Positions 50,490-60,371 of a DNA stretch of 64,000 nucleotides are shown here, piece by piece. The stretch comes from Companilactobacillus mishanensis (GTDB taxonomy: Bacteria; Bacillota; Bacilli; Lactobacillales; Lactobacillaceae), in NCBI RefSeq assembly GCF_003946505.1, contig NZ_RHON01000004.1:62001-126000 (forward strand). Reading direction: 5' to 3'. The stretch's first letter is position 1. Every line of letters starts with the position of its first letter. The position numbers and the translations under genes were made by a program. The notes below the pieces were generated by a model, which made no database searches, had not been told where the DNA came from, and was given only the letters and a program-made list of their open reading frames with translations.

Positions 50490-50729
50490 AGATTTATTAT
50501 AGCATATAATGATGAAAACAACAGTATATGCTATTAAACATAATCTTTTCGATTTTTCTGAAATAGGTGATTTTGGCTTTTCAATTCAATCATCCAAAAA
50601 AGAGCCCATTCCCAAAGAGGGGAATGGACACATTAATATATTTTTTTTAAAATCACCAATCTGCAGTGAACCCCTTAAAAAAAGGAGGATTACTGTTTGG
50701 GTTATCTAATCAGAGTTAACCACAATTCA
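50490..50729. other. gene-free stretch upstream of HigBA
   Basis: It holds the HigBA promoter palindrome and a hairpin CCATTCCC-N6-GGGAATGG (about 50617-50638). No credible coding sequence was found. Confidence 0.45.
50499..50534 (-). promoter_or_regulatory. HigBA operator/promoter palindrome
   Basis: ATAGCATATA (50499-50508) and TATATGCTAT (50525-50534) form a 10-base-arm dyad that covers the TGCTATAAT extended -10 box of the leftward HigBA genes. Confidence 0.6.
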
Positions 50730-50880
50730 GCACGAAGGGAAGGAGATACGGAGGCCAAGCCGTGGCATTTATCTTGAAACGGCAAAGGCCGTTGCTAGAT
50801 AAAAGATGTGATTTATGACCGCTTTTTGGCATAAATCCATCTCACAGCGTCCACGCCTCCGTATTTCCTGACCGAAGTGC
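50730..50880. repeat. GC-rich structured repeat, copy 4 (divergent inner part)
   Basis: The outer tetramers GCAC/GTGC and the tail CTGACCGAAGTGCGG match copy 2. The main arm is GGAGATACGGAGGC with GCCTCCGTATTTCC (one G-T pair). The inside carries different hairpins (TTTATCT..AACGGC/GCCGTT..AGATAAA and ATTTATGACC/GGCATAAAT). It lies 7 bases from the 3' end of the permease gene. Confidence 0.65.
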
Positions 50881-50887
50881 GGAAAGG

Positions 50888-52330
50888 CTACACTAATTCG
50901 TCATGACGACGCTCAGCCCGAGCAATCAAAGGCAAAATAACCCCAACAGCAATCATCAAAAGCGGCTCGATAATATTGAGCGCCAATACATGATACCAAG
51001 TACCAGTACCATAAACCTCATCAACTGGCAAAATACCCATAGTAGCAGCACCGAAAGTGATCAAGAAACACCAAGCACCAACGATAACGGCCCATTTTTG
51101 ATTTTTGATATAAGTGAAGTCAGAAGGGAACTTCTTAGGTTTCAAACGAACAATAATAAACGAACTAAATAAGAAACAAGTCGTATATGGAGAAACGATT
51201 CCGTTCAAGTTCAGCAGTTGATTAAAGATAGAATTCATATTTGGCAAGGTTGCACTAAGAACCATGATCACGGTACAAATACCAGTTGTTAACCAGTAAC
51301 CATTGATTGGCAAACCACGTTTGTCTGTTTTTGTAAGTCCCTTTGGTAGATACGATTTTGCTGTATCAGACAAGAACATACGTGTACCGGCATCGATCAA
51401 GACAGCTAACTGGGCCATCATGTAAATTGCCTGTGTTATCGCGAATACATATAGGAAGAATCTTCCCATTCCAAAATCATTTCCCATGGCTTGAAAGGCA
51501 TAGTATGAACCGTTCATCTTCAAGTCGTTAGGCAGGTGATGGGCGTTGAAGAATACTCCCAGTGAGAATGAACCAAGGACAGTCAAGAATCCTGTCATAA
51601 TGGCTAACATCCACATAGCTTTTGGAAAGTCCTTCTTACCATTTTTCATTTCAGTAACATATGGTGCGGCAAATTCTGAACCATTCATAGCAAAAATTAC
51701 TAATCCGAAAGTTGATAGATAATGTAAATCAAATTTTGGAATGAATGATTTTAAGTTAAATGGTTGTGTATGTGGCATATTTCCTTGTCCAAGGTATACG
51801 ACTGTCATGATAACGTACAGGACAGTTACGATGAACATTGCTCCACCACCGATAATTCCCAACCATTGTAGTGAGTTTTTCAAATGATGTTGAATAAAAA
51901 TAAATAGCGTAAAAATTGCTGCAGTAAGTAATGCGAACATACTATTACTCATTGTGTTCGACATTGAATTGTTTCCGTGGATCAACCAACCGAATGAAAT
52001 AAGCATTGAGTTGGCAACATCGACGATGTAAGGCAATCCTGATACCCAATATGTCCACGCACAAATATATCCCCAAATGTTTCCACTAGTACCACGGACC
52101 CAAGACGACATTCCACCACCTTCGTGGCTAAAAACTGATCCCATGTGTCCTACCATCATTTCATAAGGTACGACGAATAAAAATAGCATTAAAATCCATG
52201 TTGTAACAATACCGAGTCCCTGATTTTGAAAATTATAAATAATATCATCAAAACCGATCACGGTAACGAAGTCCATCAAGGCAATGACAGGCCAGCTAAT
52301 ATACGACTTTTTTGAGTCGATTTCTGGCAT
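50888..52330 (-). CDS. APC-superfamily amino-acid permease/antiporter (480 aa)
   Basis: Twelve predicted membrane segments; the start ISWPVIALMDFVTVIGFDDIIYNFQNQGLG and VVPYEMMVGHMGSVFSHEGGGMSSWV resemble the glutamate:GABA-antiporter branch of APC. The exact substrate is not predictable. The ATG at 52330 follows GGGGGAG. The copy 4 repeat lies behind it. Confidence 0.8.
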   Translation of the reverse strand: MPEIDSKKSYISWPVIALMDFVTVIGFDDIIYNFQNQGLGIVTTWILMLFLFVVPYEMMVGHMGSVFSHEGGGMSSWVRGTSGNIWGYICAWTYWVSGLPYIVDVANSMLISFGWLIHGNNSMSNTMSNSMFALLTAAIFTLFIFIQHHLKNSLQWLGIIGGGAMFIVTVLYVIMTVVYLGQGNMPHTQPFNLKSFIPKFDLHYLSTFGLVIFAMNGSEFAAPYVTEMKNGKKDFPKAMWMLAIMTGFLTVLGSFSLGVFFNAHHLPNDLKMNGSYYAFQAMGNDFGMGRFFLYVFAITQAIYMMAQLAVLIDAGTRMFLSDTAKSYLPKGLTKTDKRGLPINGYWLTTGICTVIMVLSATLPNMNSIFNQLLNLNGIVSPYTTCFLFSSFIIVRLKPKKFPSDFTYIKNQKWAVIVGAWCFLITFGAATMGILPVDEVYGTGTWYHVLALNIIEPLLMIAVGVILPLIARAERRHDELV

Positions 52331-52508
52331 TTTCTCCCCCAAATCTAACACCCCTAATAATCAAATTTTTAAAGAACTAACTAATTATAAGAAAAAATAT
52401 ACATCAATTCCAGATAATCTTACAAAAGTGTAAGTAATTGTAATATGAATCGAACGACCTTTAGCTGATTTTTTCATAAGATGGGTATATCAGATGGAGG
52501 GAACACAC

Positions 52509-53261
52509 ATGACAAAAATAGTCGAAGTTAAAAATATCGAAAAAATTTATGGTAAGGCCAATGAAAAACAGTTCAAAGCTTTGTCGGATGTAAATTTTGA
52601 AGTTCAACCTGGCGAATTCGTGGGAATCATGGGTGCCTCAGGTTCAGGTAAAACAACTTTATTGAATATCTTATCCACATTGGATACAGCAACTAGCGGG
52701 GAAGTTAAGATTGCTGGTGAGGATATCACAAAATTAAAGAACAATGAAATGGCAGACTTCCGTGCTAACAAAATTGGCTTCATTTTCCAAGATTTCAACT
52801 TGTTGGAAAATTTAACAGCTTACGAAAATATTGCTTTGCCACTGGCATTACAAAATACTAGTCCTAAAAAAATCAAACCAGCGGTCGATAGTATTTCTGC
52901 AAAATTAGGTTTAACAGAAATTCTAAATCACTATCCAACAGAATTATCTGGTGGTCAAAAACAACGTGTTGCCGCAGCTAGAGCTTTGGTACACAACCCT
53001 TCAATTATTTTCGGGGATGAACCAACTGGTGCTTTGGACTCAAAGAGTGCTCGTGCCTTGATGGACACCATGACAAAAGTTAACAAAGAAGATAACGTTT
53101 CTATCCTATTAGTAACGCATGATCCATTCTCAGCAAGTTTCTGTGACCGTATTTTATTCATCAAAGATGGTGAAATCGGTCAAGAGTTGAAAAAAGAAGA
53201 ACATTCTCGTGGTGAATTTTATCAAGAAATTTTAGATTCACTTGGAACATTTGCGGAATAG
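52509..53261 (+). CDS. ABC transporter ATP-binding protein, BceA/LolD-like (250 aa)
   Basis: Walker A GASGSGKTT, Q-loop FQDFNLL, signature LSGGQKQRVAAARAL, Walker B IIFGDEPTGALDSK. This is the MacB/BceA class that works with FtsX-type permeases. The ATG at 52509 is 7 bases after GGAGGG. The permease gene follows by 12 bases; no histidine kinase/regulator pair is nearby. Confidence 0.9.
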   Translation: MTKIVEVKNIEKIYGKANEKQFKALSDVNFEVQPGEFVGIMGASGSGKTTLLNILSTLDTATSGEVKIAGEDITKLKNNEMADFRANKIGFIFQDFNLLENLTAYENIALPLALQNTSPKKIKPAVDSISAKLGLTEILNHYPTELSGGQKQRVAAARALVHNPSIIFGDEPTGALDSKSARALMDTMTKVNKEDNVSILLVTHDPFSASFCDRILFIKDGEIGQELKKEEHSRGEFYQEILDSLGTFAE

Positions 53262-53273
53262 GAGGGGACTTAA

Positions 53274-55055
53274 ATGTTAAATAAATTAGCTATAGGTGGA
53301 ATAAAGCATCGTCTACGTGATTACAGTGTTCTGTTCTCAGGTTTGATGATAGCAGCATCCATCTTTTATATGTTTTTATCGTTGGCTTTGAATAAGGCAT
53401 TCTTGAAATCCAATTCACCAGCACAGGCAACAGCCTTTATCTTCGGATTCGGTATTGTACTTTTAGCAATAATTACCATTGTTTATATAAATTATGCGAA
53501 TAAATTTTTATTGAGTATGCGGCAAAAAGAGTATGGGATGTTTATGATGCTCGGTGCCAAAAGTAGTAAAATTTCCAAAATGATTTTCGTTGAAACATTT
53601 GCGATTGGAGCTATCGCTACAGCTGTTGGTTCATTGATTGGTATTGGTATCACAGGCTTTGTCGGTGATTTACTAATCAAAAATATGGATATGCAAGTCA
53701 GCCACTTCAATAGCTTTTATCTACCAGCATTGCTTTGGACATTTGTATTTTTCATCGTAATATTTATTTTTTCAGCATTAAGAAATTCAATATCACTTAG
53801 ATTTACTAAAGTTATGACGCTGTTGAACATGGACAGCCAACCAACTAAACTTAAGCGCAACAATGCCTGGACTATTATCCAATCAATCTTAGGAGTAATT
53901 TTATTAGCAATCGGATATTGGTGCATGGTCAAAATGGGTAAGGATGCTACATTTATTTTCTTAGGTGTCCCTGTAGCCCTATTCACTATCGTTGCCGGTA
54001 CATATTTCGTTATCAACTCACTAACGACTACCATTATTAATTTGTTGAAACGTAATACAAGCTTTTCACAAAAAGGTTTGAATAATTTTACCTTGTCACA
54101 ATTGAACTTTAGAATTGCTGACTACACAAAAATCCTTTCAATGGTATCGATCATGTTCGCACTTGCTCTTGGTGCAATCACTGTTGGACTAGGATTCCGT
54201 CAACAAATCGACACTGTTGCTAACGGTCAAAATTATTATGATGCAAGTATCAGAAACATCAATAATAAGGAACAAAACTTGGTCGACAAAATTGACCATA
54301 AGAAGTTGACGGTATATGAATTCAAGAATACTAAGAAATTCACTTATTACCGTAATAGTGATCTCGAATCACAAGGATTTACGTACAATAAATTCAGTAA
54401 ATCCATGATTTCTAAAGAGGTTCCTACACACAAATCTAACCCTTCAGTTGCTTTTCAATTGCAAAACACTATTCCAGTTGATGAAGCTGCACCTCAGGCT
54501 AAATTTGTCAGTGATGCGAAATTTGATAGCTTGAGTGGCAAGCCTGAAACGATGACGTTTGTAAAGACTGATTCATTCAAGAATAATTTATCAACGTTTA
54601 AAAAGATTTCTGAAATACAGGCAGCAAGATATCCAGCTTATAAACAATTCGGTGGCGATAAATATTCAGTTTATAAGAATATTAATAGCTTCTTCTCAGG
54701 ACTAGAATTCATGGGATTCTTCCTTGGAATCGCCTTCCTGGCAATGTTAGCAAGTTGTTTGATGTTCAAGATATTGTCTGGAGCTGCTGGAGACGTCAAA
54801 CGTTACAACATGCTTTACAAAATTGGTACTAGACAAAGATCATTACGTCAAACTATCAATAAAGAAATTGCTGTGTTGTTCTCAGTTCCTGCAGTTTTAG
54901 GAATAGTCCATGTGCTAGTTGGTTTACAGATGTTTAAGCCATTGTTATATAAACCATATATGCACATTGAAGTGCCATTCCTGATCTTCTTCGTACTGTA
55001 TCTGGGTTATTATTTCATAACCAGATATTTGTATAAGAAGATAGTACTAAAATAA
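53274..55055 (+). CDS. FtsX-family permease, BceB-like (593 aa)
   Basis: Two blocks of FtsX repeats (about 20-120 and 490-590) and two extra segments surround a large outside domain (about 310-470). Ten segments in all, as in BceB, though somewhat short (BceB is usually near 650). The motif SMRQKEYGMFMMLGAKSSKISKMIF is typical. Such pairs sense or remove cell-wall-active peptides. Role here inferred. Confidence 0.85.
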   Translation: MLNKLAIGGIKHRLRDYSVLFSGLMIAASIFYMFLSLALNKAFLKSNSPAQATAFIFGFGIVLLAIITIVYINYANKFLLSMRQKEYGMFMMLGAKSSKISKMIFVETFAIGAIATAVGSLIGIGITGFVGDLLIKNMDMQVSHFNSFYLPALLWTFVFFIVIFIFSALRNSISLRFTKVMTLLNMDSQPTKLKRNNAWTIIQSILGVILLAIGYWCMVKMGKDATFIFLGVPVALFTIVAGTYFVINSLTTTIINLLKRNTSFSQKGLNNFTLSQLNFRIADYTKILSMVSIMFALALGAITVGLGFRQQIDTVANGQNYYDASIRNINNKEQNLVDKIDHKKLTVYEFKNTKKFTYYRNSDLESQGFTYNKFSKSMISKEVPTHKSNPSVAFQLQNTIPVDEAAPQAKFVSDAKFDSLSGKPETMTFVKTDSFKNNLSTFKKISEIQAARYPAYKQFGGDKYSVYKNINSFFSGLEFMGFFLGIAFLAMLASCLMFKILSGAAGDVKRYNMLYKIGTRQRSLRQTINKEIAVLFSVPAVLGIVHVLVGLQMFKPLLYKPYMHIEVPFLIFFVLYLGYYFITRYLYKKIVLK

Positions 55056-55099
55056 AAGATTCCCCCGTTTTAAATGAAAAAATATCCTCAACAGATATT

Positions 55100-55129
55100 G
55101 CCGAAAACTTATGTTTTCGGCTTTTTTTT
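55100..55129 (+). terminator. terminator after the BceAB-like pair
   Basis: GCCGAAAAC, loop TTAT, GTTTTCGGC and eight T. Confidence 0.88.
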
Positions 55130-55449
55130 AATATCGTAGATTAGGACTTTATAATAATTGTGTAAGCGCTTAATTGGAAAAATCAAAAATATTTTTGAAA
55201 AATTGATAATAGTTGATATATCGTCAAGGAATAGCGGTATCATTGCAATGTTGATTTAAGTTTATAAGTATTTAAGTGGAAAAATTACTGTAGGTAATTT
55301 CATTTTTATTGCCAAACGCTTAGAAAAACATTAAAATTTCTTTAATAGTCATTTTTAGTGATAGTGTCGCTTAACCGATTTCTGTGTTAGTGCTCAGAAG
55401 CCACCCAGGTTTTGCTACGCTCTTACACGATACGAAGGGAGAATGTTAT
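55130..55449. other. 320-bp promoter region of the polar amino-acid ABC operon
   Basis: AT-rich with no gene. A cre-like TGTAAGCGCTTAAT (55161-55174) is close to the CcpA consensus but far from the genes. A GC-richer stretch (55385-55430) can fold with GTGT and ACAC ends, just before the ribosome site. No known riboswitch was recognised. Confidence 0.4.
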
Positions 55450-56187
55450 ATGTCGATGATCGAGTTTCGCGATGTGCAAAAATATTATGGTAAATTTCAC
55501 GCATTGCATGACATTAACTTAGAGATTGATAAAGGGGAAACTGTTGTACTTATTGGACCTTCTGGTTCTGGTAAAAGTACTTTGGCAAGATCTGTTAACG
55601 GATTGGAAACTATTCAAGAGGGCCAATTGATCGTTAACGGTCATGATATTGCTGACAAGAATACTAATATCAACCGTATCCGTACTGATGTTGGTATGGT
55701 TTTCCAACATTTCAATCTATATGCTAATAAAAATGTTCTTGAAAACGTTATGTTGGCTCCAAGAATTGTTTTGAAGATGGATGAAGCTGAAAATAAAAAG
55801 TCAGCTATGGCTCTTCTTGATCAAGTTGGTTTGGCTGATAAAGCTGAAAATATGCCTTCACAAATTTCTGGTGGACAAGCTCAGCGTGTTGCTATTGCTC
55901 GTGCTTTGGCCATGAAACCTCGTTGTATGTTATTTGATGAACCCACTAGTGCTCTTGATCCTGAAATGATCGATGATGTTTTGCGTGTTATCAAATATGT
56001 TACTAACCAAAGTGATATGACATCTTTGATTGTTACTCATGAAATGGGCTTCGCACAGGAAGTTGCCAACCGTGTTATTTTCATGGCTGATGGACGTATT
56101 CTTGAGGATGACAAGACTGATACATTCTTCGAGCACCCTACAAATGAACGTGCAAGACAGTTCTTAAGTAAAATTATTAAGCACTAG
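55450..56187 (+). CDS. polar amino-acid ABC transporter ATP-binding protein, GlnQ-like (245 aa)
   Basis: Walker A GPSGSGKST, signature ISGGQAQRVAIARAL, Walker B CMLFDEPTSALDPEM, and the PAAT-class end FFEHPTNERARQFLSKI. The ATG at 55450 follows GAAGGGAGAA. First gene of a four-gene importer. Confidence 0.93.
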   Translation: MSMIEFRDVQKYYGKFHALHDINLEIDKGETVVLIGPSGSGKSTLARSVNGLETIQEGQLIVNGHDIADKNTNINRIRTDVGMVFQHFNLYANKNVLENVMLAPRIVLKMDEAENKKSAMALLDQVGLADKAENMPSQISGGQAQRVAIARALAMKPRCMLFDEPTSALDPEMIDDVLRVIKYVTNQSDMTSLIVTHEMGFAQEVANRVIFMADGRILEDDKTDTFFEHPTNERARQFLSKIIKH

Positions 56188-56203
56188 AAGGGGGCAGGAT
56201 ATT

Positions 56204-57028
56204 ATGAAAAAGTTTAAATATTTTTCGATGTTTGTCATGTCCTTGCTTCTAGCACTGATCCTTGTCGGATGTGGTTCAAAGCCGCTTTCTAAACAGGATG
56301 TTTTGCAAAATGCCAAGGACGCAAACACTATTAGCTGGGGTGTTAAGGCTGATACAAAATTAATGGGACTTATTGATGTTAAGGACGGTCAGGAAAAAGG
56401 TTTCGAAATTGACATGGCCAGAGCATTAACTAAGAAAATTTTGGGTAAGAATGGTAAAGCTAAATTTGTTACTGTTACTTCTCAATCACGTATCCCATTA
56501 CTAAAAAATGGAAATATCGATGCCATTATGGCTACAATGACAATCACTCCTGAACGTCAAAAAGTTATCGATTTTTCTAATTCATACTTTGATGCTGGAC
56601 AATCTATTTTGGTAAAAGATGGGTCACCAGTCAAAAGAGTTCAAGATTTGAATAATAGAACTATTATCGGAGTTGTTGGTTCTAACTCTGTTGAAAATGT
56701 TAAGAAATATGCTCCAAAGGCTCGAGTACTTCAATTACAAGATTATGCTCAAGCTTTAGTTGCTCTGAAATCTGGCCAAGGGGATGCTTTGACAACAGAT
56801 AACGTTATTTTAGCTGGTATGGCTGTTGAAAATCCTGGCTATCGTGTTCAGGGTAAAGCTTTCACAACGGAACCTTATGGTATTGGTATCAACAAGGATC
56901 AACCTGAATTCAAACATGCTTTGAATAAAGCTATCAAGGAAGTTGAAGCTGATGGTACTTATAACAGACTGATCAAGAAATGGTTCGGAAACGTTCCAGG
57001 ATTCAATTATAGGGAGGTGCTACGCTAA
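56204..57028 (+). CDS. amino-acid-binding lipoprotein of the ABC importer (274 aa)
   Basis: The lipoprotein signal ends in ALILVGCGSK (Cys23). The SBP_bac_3 fold shows EKGFEIDMARALTKK, MATMTITPERQKVIDFSNSYFDAG and the C-terminal NRLIKKWFG. It binds a polar amino acid (Gln/Glu/Asp class) outside the membrane. Overlaps the next start by one base. Confidence 0.92.
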   Translation: MKKFKYFSMFVMSLLLALILVGCGSKPLSKQDVLQNAKDANTISWGVKADTKLMGLIDVKDGQEKGFEIDMARALTKKILGKNGKAKFVTVTSQSRIPLLKNGNIDAIMATMTITPERQKVIDFSNSYFDAGQSILVKDGSPVKRVQDLNNRTIIGVVGSNSVENVKKYAPKARVLQLQDYAQALVALKSGQGDALTTDNVILAGMAVENPGYRVQGKAFTTEPYGIGINKDQPEFKHALNKAIKEVEADGTYNRLIKKWFGNVPGFNYREVLR

Positions 57029-57666
57029 TGATTTCAGCATTCACAAATAACTGGCAAAACTTCCTAACTGGATTTGGCTGGACACTTCTATCAAGTATCG
57101 TGGCGTTATTTTTCAGTTTGATAATTGGCTCGCTTTTCGCCATTTTGGAAGTTGTACCTAACAAAGCTTTGAGAGTTATCGGTAATATTTATGTGGAAAT
57201 TTTCCGTAATATTCCCTTACTTGTTATCACAATGTTTTTCTATTTAGTTATTCCATTGTACTTTGTTAAAATCAACGGATTTACCGCTGGTACGATTGGG
57301 TTGACGATTTATACTTCGGCTTTTATTGCTGAAACCGTCCGTTCAGGTATCAATTCAGTTGATGTCGGTCAGATGGAAGCATCACGTGCTCAAGGGATGA
57401 AGTATACACAAGCTATGCGTTATATCGTTTTACCACAAGCATTCAAATTGGTTATTCCACCATTGGGAAATCAATTCGTCAACTTGGTCAAAAATTCGTC
57501 AGTTTTAGCCTTCGTTGCTGGATTTGATTTGATGTACCAAGGTAACGCGATTGCATCTCAAACTTTTGATACTGTAAATACCTACTTGGTAGTTGGTGTT
57601 TTCTACTTGATCATCACATTACCGATCAGTTATTACATGCAGCATCTAGAAAGAAAATTGGCTTAG
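57028..57666 (+). CDS. polar amino-acid ABC permease 1 (212 aa)
   Basis: HisM-type permease with five segments and the EAA loop GQMEASRAQGMKYTQAMRYIVLPQAFKLVIPPLGNQ. It pairs with the permease that follows. Confidence 0.92.
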   Translation: MISAFTNNWQNFLTGFGWTLLSSIVALFFSLIIGSLFAILEVVPNKALRVIGNIYVEIFRNIPLLVITMFFYLVIPLYFVKINGFTAGTIGLTIYTSAFIAETVRSGINSVDVGQMEASRAQGMKYTQAMRYIVLPQAFKLVIPPLGNQFVNLVKNSSVLAFVAGFDLMYQGNAIASQTFDTVNTYLVVGVFYLIITLPISYYMQHLERKLA

Positions 57667-57681
57667 AGGGGAGAATGAATT

Positions 57682-58335
57682 ATGCAAAATTGGATTGATG
57701 CTTATTCTGCCGTCAACTTGAAGTTCCTTCTCCAAGGTCTCTGGGTCACGGTGGAAATCTCAATTATTTCGGTTGTATTTAGTATGATAATTGGTTCCAT
57801 TTTAGGAATCATCCGTTATACAAAGATTCCATATTTCTCAAAAATTGTCGGATTCATCATCGATGTTATCCGTAATTTACCATTACTATTGATTATCTTC
57901 TTCGTATACTTTGGTCTACCAGCGTTTGGATTCAAACCGGATACGATTCCAGCCGCCATTTTAGCTATGACTGTTTTCGAGTCAATGATGGTTGCGGAAA
58001 TCATTCGTTCAGGTATCTTGGCAGTTGATGTTGGCCAGATGGAAGCGGCCCGTGCTGTAGGTATGAAATATACCCAAGCAATGTGGCATATCGTGTTACC
58101 ACAAGCATACAAGAAAATGATTCCTGCCTTAGTTAGTCAATTGATCTCATTGATCAAGGATACTTCTTTGGCAACTATCATCGTTGTGCCAGAATTAATG
58201 CAACATGCTCAAGTTATTTACGGTCAAAACGCAAATTATATCGTTCCAATGTACTTAGCTTTAGCAATTTTATACTTTATCGTATGTTACGCACTGTCAG
58301 TCGTTTCAAAGATTATCGACAGACGTTTAGCTTAA
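57682..58335 (+). CDS. polar amino-acid ABC permease 2 (217 aa)
   Basis: Second HisM-type permease, 15 bases later, with GQMEAARAVGMKYTQAMWHIVLPQAYKKMIPALVSQ as its EAA loop. Together the two form the heterodimeric channel. Confidence 0.92.
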   Translation: MQNWIDAYSAVNLKFLLQGLWVTVEISIISVVFSMIIGSILGIIRYTKIPYFSKIVGFIIDVIRNLPLLLIIFFVYFGLPAFGFKPDTIPAAILAMTVFESMMVAEIIRSGILAVDVGQMEAARAVGMKYTQAMWHIVLPQAYKKMIPALVSQLISLIKDTSLATIIVVPELMQHAQVIYGQNANYIVPMYLALAILYFIVCYALSVVSKIIDRRLA

Positions 58336-58385
58336 GATTGTGAAATTTTGGTTGACGAACATAGGAATAATTGTTAATATTCAAG

Positions 58386-58627
58386 ACATTAAAGACAAGT
58401 GTTTGAACAAAGTAATACTGCATCTGTGTGTAAGAAAGCCAGTGGTCGATGCGAACTGGTCAGGGTGTTAGTACTGAAATACCAAACATGACTTGGTTTT
58501 CCAAGCGGAAATGAGTGCCGATATCACTCTCGAGTGGAGGTCTGCTTAGGTCTCAAGCTGGGTGGTACCACGGTTGAATACAGTCAAATCGTCCCTGTTG
58601 CATTTATTGCAGCGGGGACGATTTTTT
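58386..58627 (+). promoter_or_regulatory. T-box riboswitch with tyrosine (UAC) specifier
   Basis: The T-box bulge sequence GGGTGGTACCACGG is at 58559-58572. An AGTA motif (about 58411) lies on the 5' side of Stem I. The 3' side of the specifier loop reads GAAA-TAC-C with TAC at 58479-58481, a tyrosine codon. A terminator (58586-58627, ATCGTCCC with GGGGACGAT and T7) is the alternative fold. Uncharged tRNA-Tyr would allow read-through to the gene at 58642. Confidence 0.9.
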
Positions 58628-58641
58628 TGTGGGAGAAGCAT

Positions 58642-60021
58642 ATGAAAAAAGAGCGGGTAAGTTTTAGAGAAGCAATCTTACTTTTACTAGTGATGCTGAT
58701 AATTTTGGGAAGTGGTGTTATTGGATTTGGATTGTCACCACAAACTCCAGTTTTAGTAGTAATTGGATTGTTGATTTTATGGGAGAAAATTAAACGTGCA
58801 AGTTGGGATGAAATTCATGATGGAATCATGGAGGGAGTAAAAAATGGTATCGTGCCGATATTTATTTTTATTCTTATCGGTGCCTTGATCGGTACTTGGA
58901 TAGCAGCCGGTGTAATTCCATCGATGATGGTCGCTGGTTTCCATTTGATTTCTGCACAGTGGTTCGTGCCATCGGTATTCTTGGTCTGTGCTTTGATTGG
59001 AACGTCAATTGGATCTGCATTTACGATTGTCTCAACTATCGGAATAGCTCTATTTGGAATGGGAACGACGATGGGTGTCAATCCCGCACTGGTAGCCGGA
59101 GCTATCATTTCAGGGGCTATTTTTGGAGACAAAACATCACCTCTTTCTGACTCCACAAATCTTGCCGCCGCCATGGCTGGATCAGATTTATTTGCTCATA
59201 TCAAGAACTTAATGTGGACCACAATTCCAGCATTCTTGATCTCATTAGTGTTGTACTGGATTTTAGGATTGAATGAAACTGGGGCCAAACTTACTAATAT
59301 TGCCCCAACTTTACACACTTTAAATACGCATTTTGTTGTAAGTTGGTGGGCAGTTCTTCCTATTATATTGTTATTCATTTGTGCAATCTTGAGAATTCCC
59401 GCCATAGCAACCTTGTTGTTGAATATTGCGGTTACCATCGTAATGATTTTTATTCAGAAACCAGGAACCTCAGTACCAGATATTGCCGGATTTATCGAAA
59501 ATGGTTTCGTATCTAAAACAGGGAATGCCAATGTCGATGCACTGTTGACTCGAGGTGGAATAACTTCAATGATGGGGACAGTTTCGTTGATATTCCTTAC
59601 ACTTTCGCTAGGTGGATTGTTGATGAAGTTTGACGTCATCCAAACCGCCATTGCACCATTGGCAAAACGACTCAAGTCAGCAGGATCATTGGTTACAGCC
59701 ACGATACTTTCAGGTATCGGAGTTAATATTTTCGTCGGTGAACAATACCTGTCAGTTATTTTGCCAGGTAAAGCATTTAAAGAAACATTCAATAAGCGTG
59801 GATTGGATAACTTGGCCTTGAGTCGAGTACTTGAAGATGGAGGAACTGTTATCAACTACTTGATACCTTGGGGAGTTGCCGGAGCATTCGCTGCCAACAC
59901 CTTAGGAGTACCAACACTAGAATTTCTTCCATTCTGTTTCTTTAGTTTATTGTCACCAATTTTGTCGATCATTAGTGGATTCACTGGGATTGGCTTGAAA
60001 CGCATGCAGCCAAAAAATTAA
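58642..60021 (+). CDS. NhaC-family antiporter, probable tyrosine transporter (459 aa)
   Basis: About 11 membrane segments with NhaC motifs such as GDKTSPLSDSTNLAAAMAGSD and ILSGIGVNIFVGEQYLSVILPGK. The start MKKERVSFREAILLL at 58642 follows GGGAGAAG; longer frames run back through the T-box. The family exchanges Na+ and H+, but T-box-controlled NhaC/YheL members have been predicted to carry tyrosine. The Tyr specifier supports that here. Confidence 0.85.
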   Translation: MKKERVSFREAILLLLVMLIILGSGVIGFGLSPQTPVLVVIGLLILWEKIKRASWDEIHDGIMEGVKNGIVPIFIFILIGALIGTWIAAGVIPSMMVAGFHLISAQWFVPSVFLVCALIGTSIGSAFTIVSTIGIALFGMGTTMGVNPALVAGAIISGAIFGDKTSPLSDSTNLAAAMAGSDLFAHIKNLMWTTIPAFLISLVLYWILGLNETGAKLTNIAPTLHTLNTHFVVSWWAVLPIILLFICAILRIPAIATLLLNIAVTIVMIFIQKPGTSVPDIAGFIENGFVSKTGNANVDALLTRGGITSMMGTVSLIFLTLSLGGLLMKFDVIQTAIAPLAKRLKSAGSLVTATILSGIGVNIFVGEQYLSVILPGKAFKETFNKRGLDNLALSRVLEDGGTVINYLIPWGVAGAFAANTLGVPTLEFLPFCFFSLLSPILSIISGFTGIGLKRMQPKN

Positions 60022-60030
60022 TAGAATGAA

Positions 60031-60058
60031 AAAAGCTGACTCATTTGAGCCGGCTTTT
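60031..60058 (+). terminator. terminator after the NhaC gene
   Basis: AAAAGCTGACTC pairs with GAGCCGGCTTTT around ATTT (one mismatch), then T-rich. Confidence 0.75.
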
Positions 60059-60199
60059 ATTATAGAAAATTCTATAAGATTTATATCAAAATATAATAAA
60101 TATCTTTGTGCCTTTTAGTTGATTCTTAATGCTTTTAGTCCACAATAGAAAGAGTATCAAGGGATGGAATTTCACTTCCTGCCAAAGGAGGTGTTACTA

Positions 60200-60286
60200 A
60201 TGGCTAGACATAAAAAGCCACGCCGTGAGTTTAGAATTTCACTAAACTTCTTGGTCGTGGCAATGTCATTCAAAGTCATCTGGTAA
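60200..60286 (+). CDS. 28-residue basic membrane peptide
   Basis: A very basic start (MARHKKPRREFR) leads to a hydrophobic helix (ISLNFLVVAMSFKVIW). AAAGGAGG lies 9 bases before the ATG. It is alone between short gaps. Size and layout recall small toxins or regulatory micro-proteins, but no antisense RNA or family was identified. Confidence 0.55.
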   Translation: MARHKKPRREFRISLNFLVVAMSFKVIW

Positions 60287-60371
60287 TACTTTTTACACAG
60301 GGGAGAGGGATAAACTCTCCCTTGGTACTTTGTGCAACTAAAGAATAACTGTTCTAAGGAGAAATAGCAAG

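Noticed and set aside
55161..55174. cre-like site TGTAAGCGCTTAAT
   Set aside because: It is close to consensus but about 290 bases from the next start with no promoter placed near it; too weak to call.
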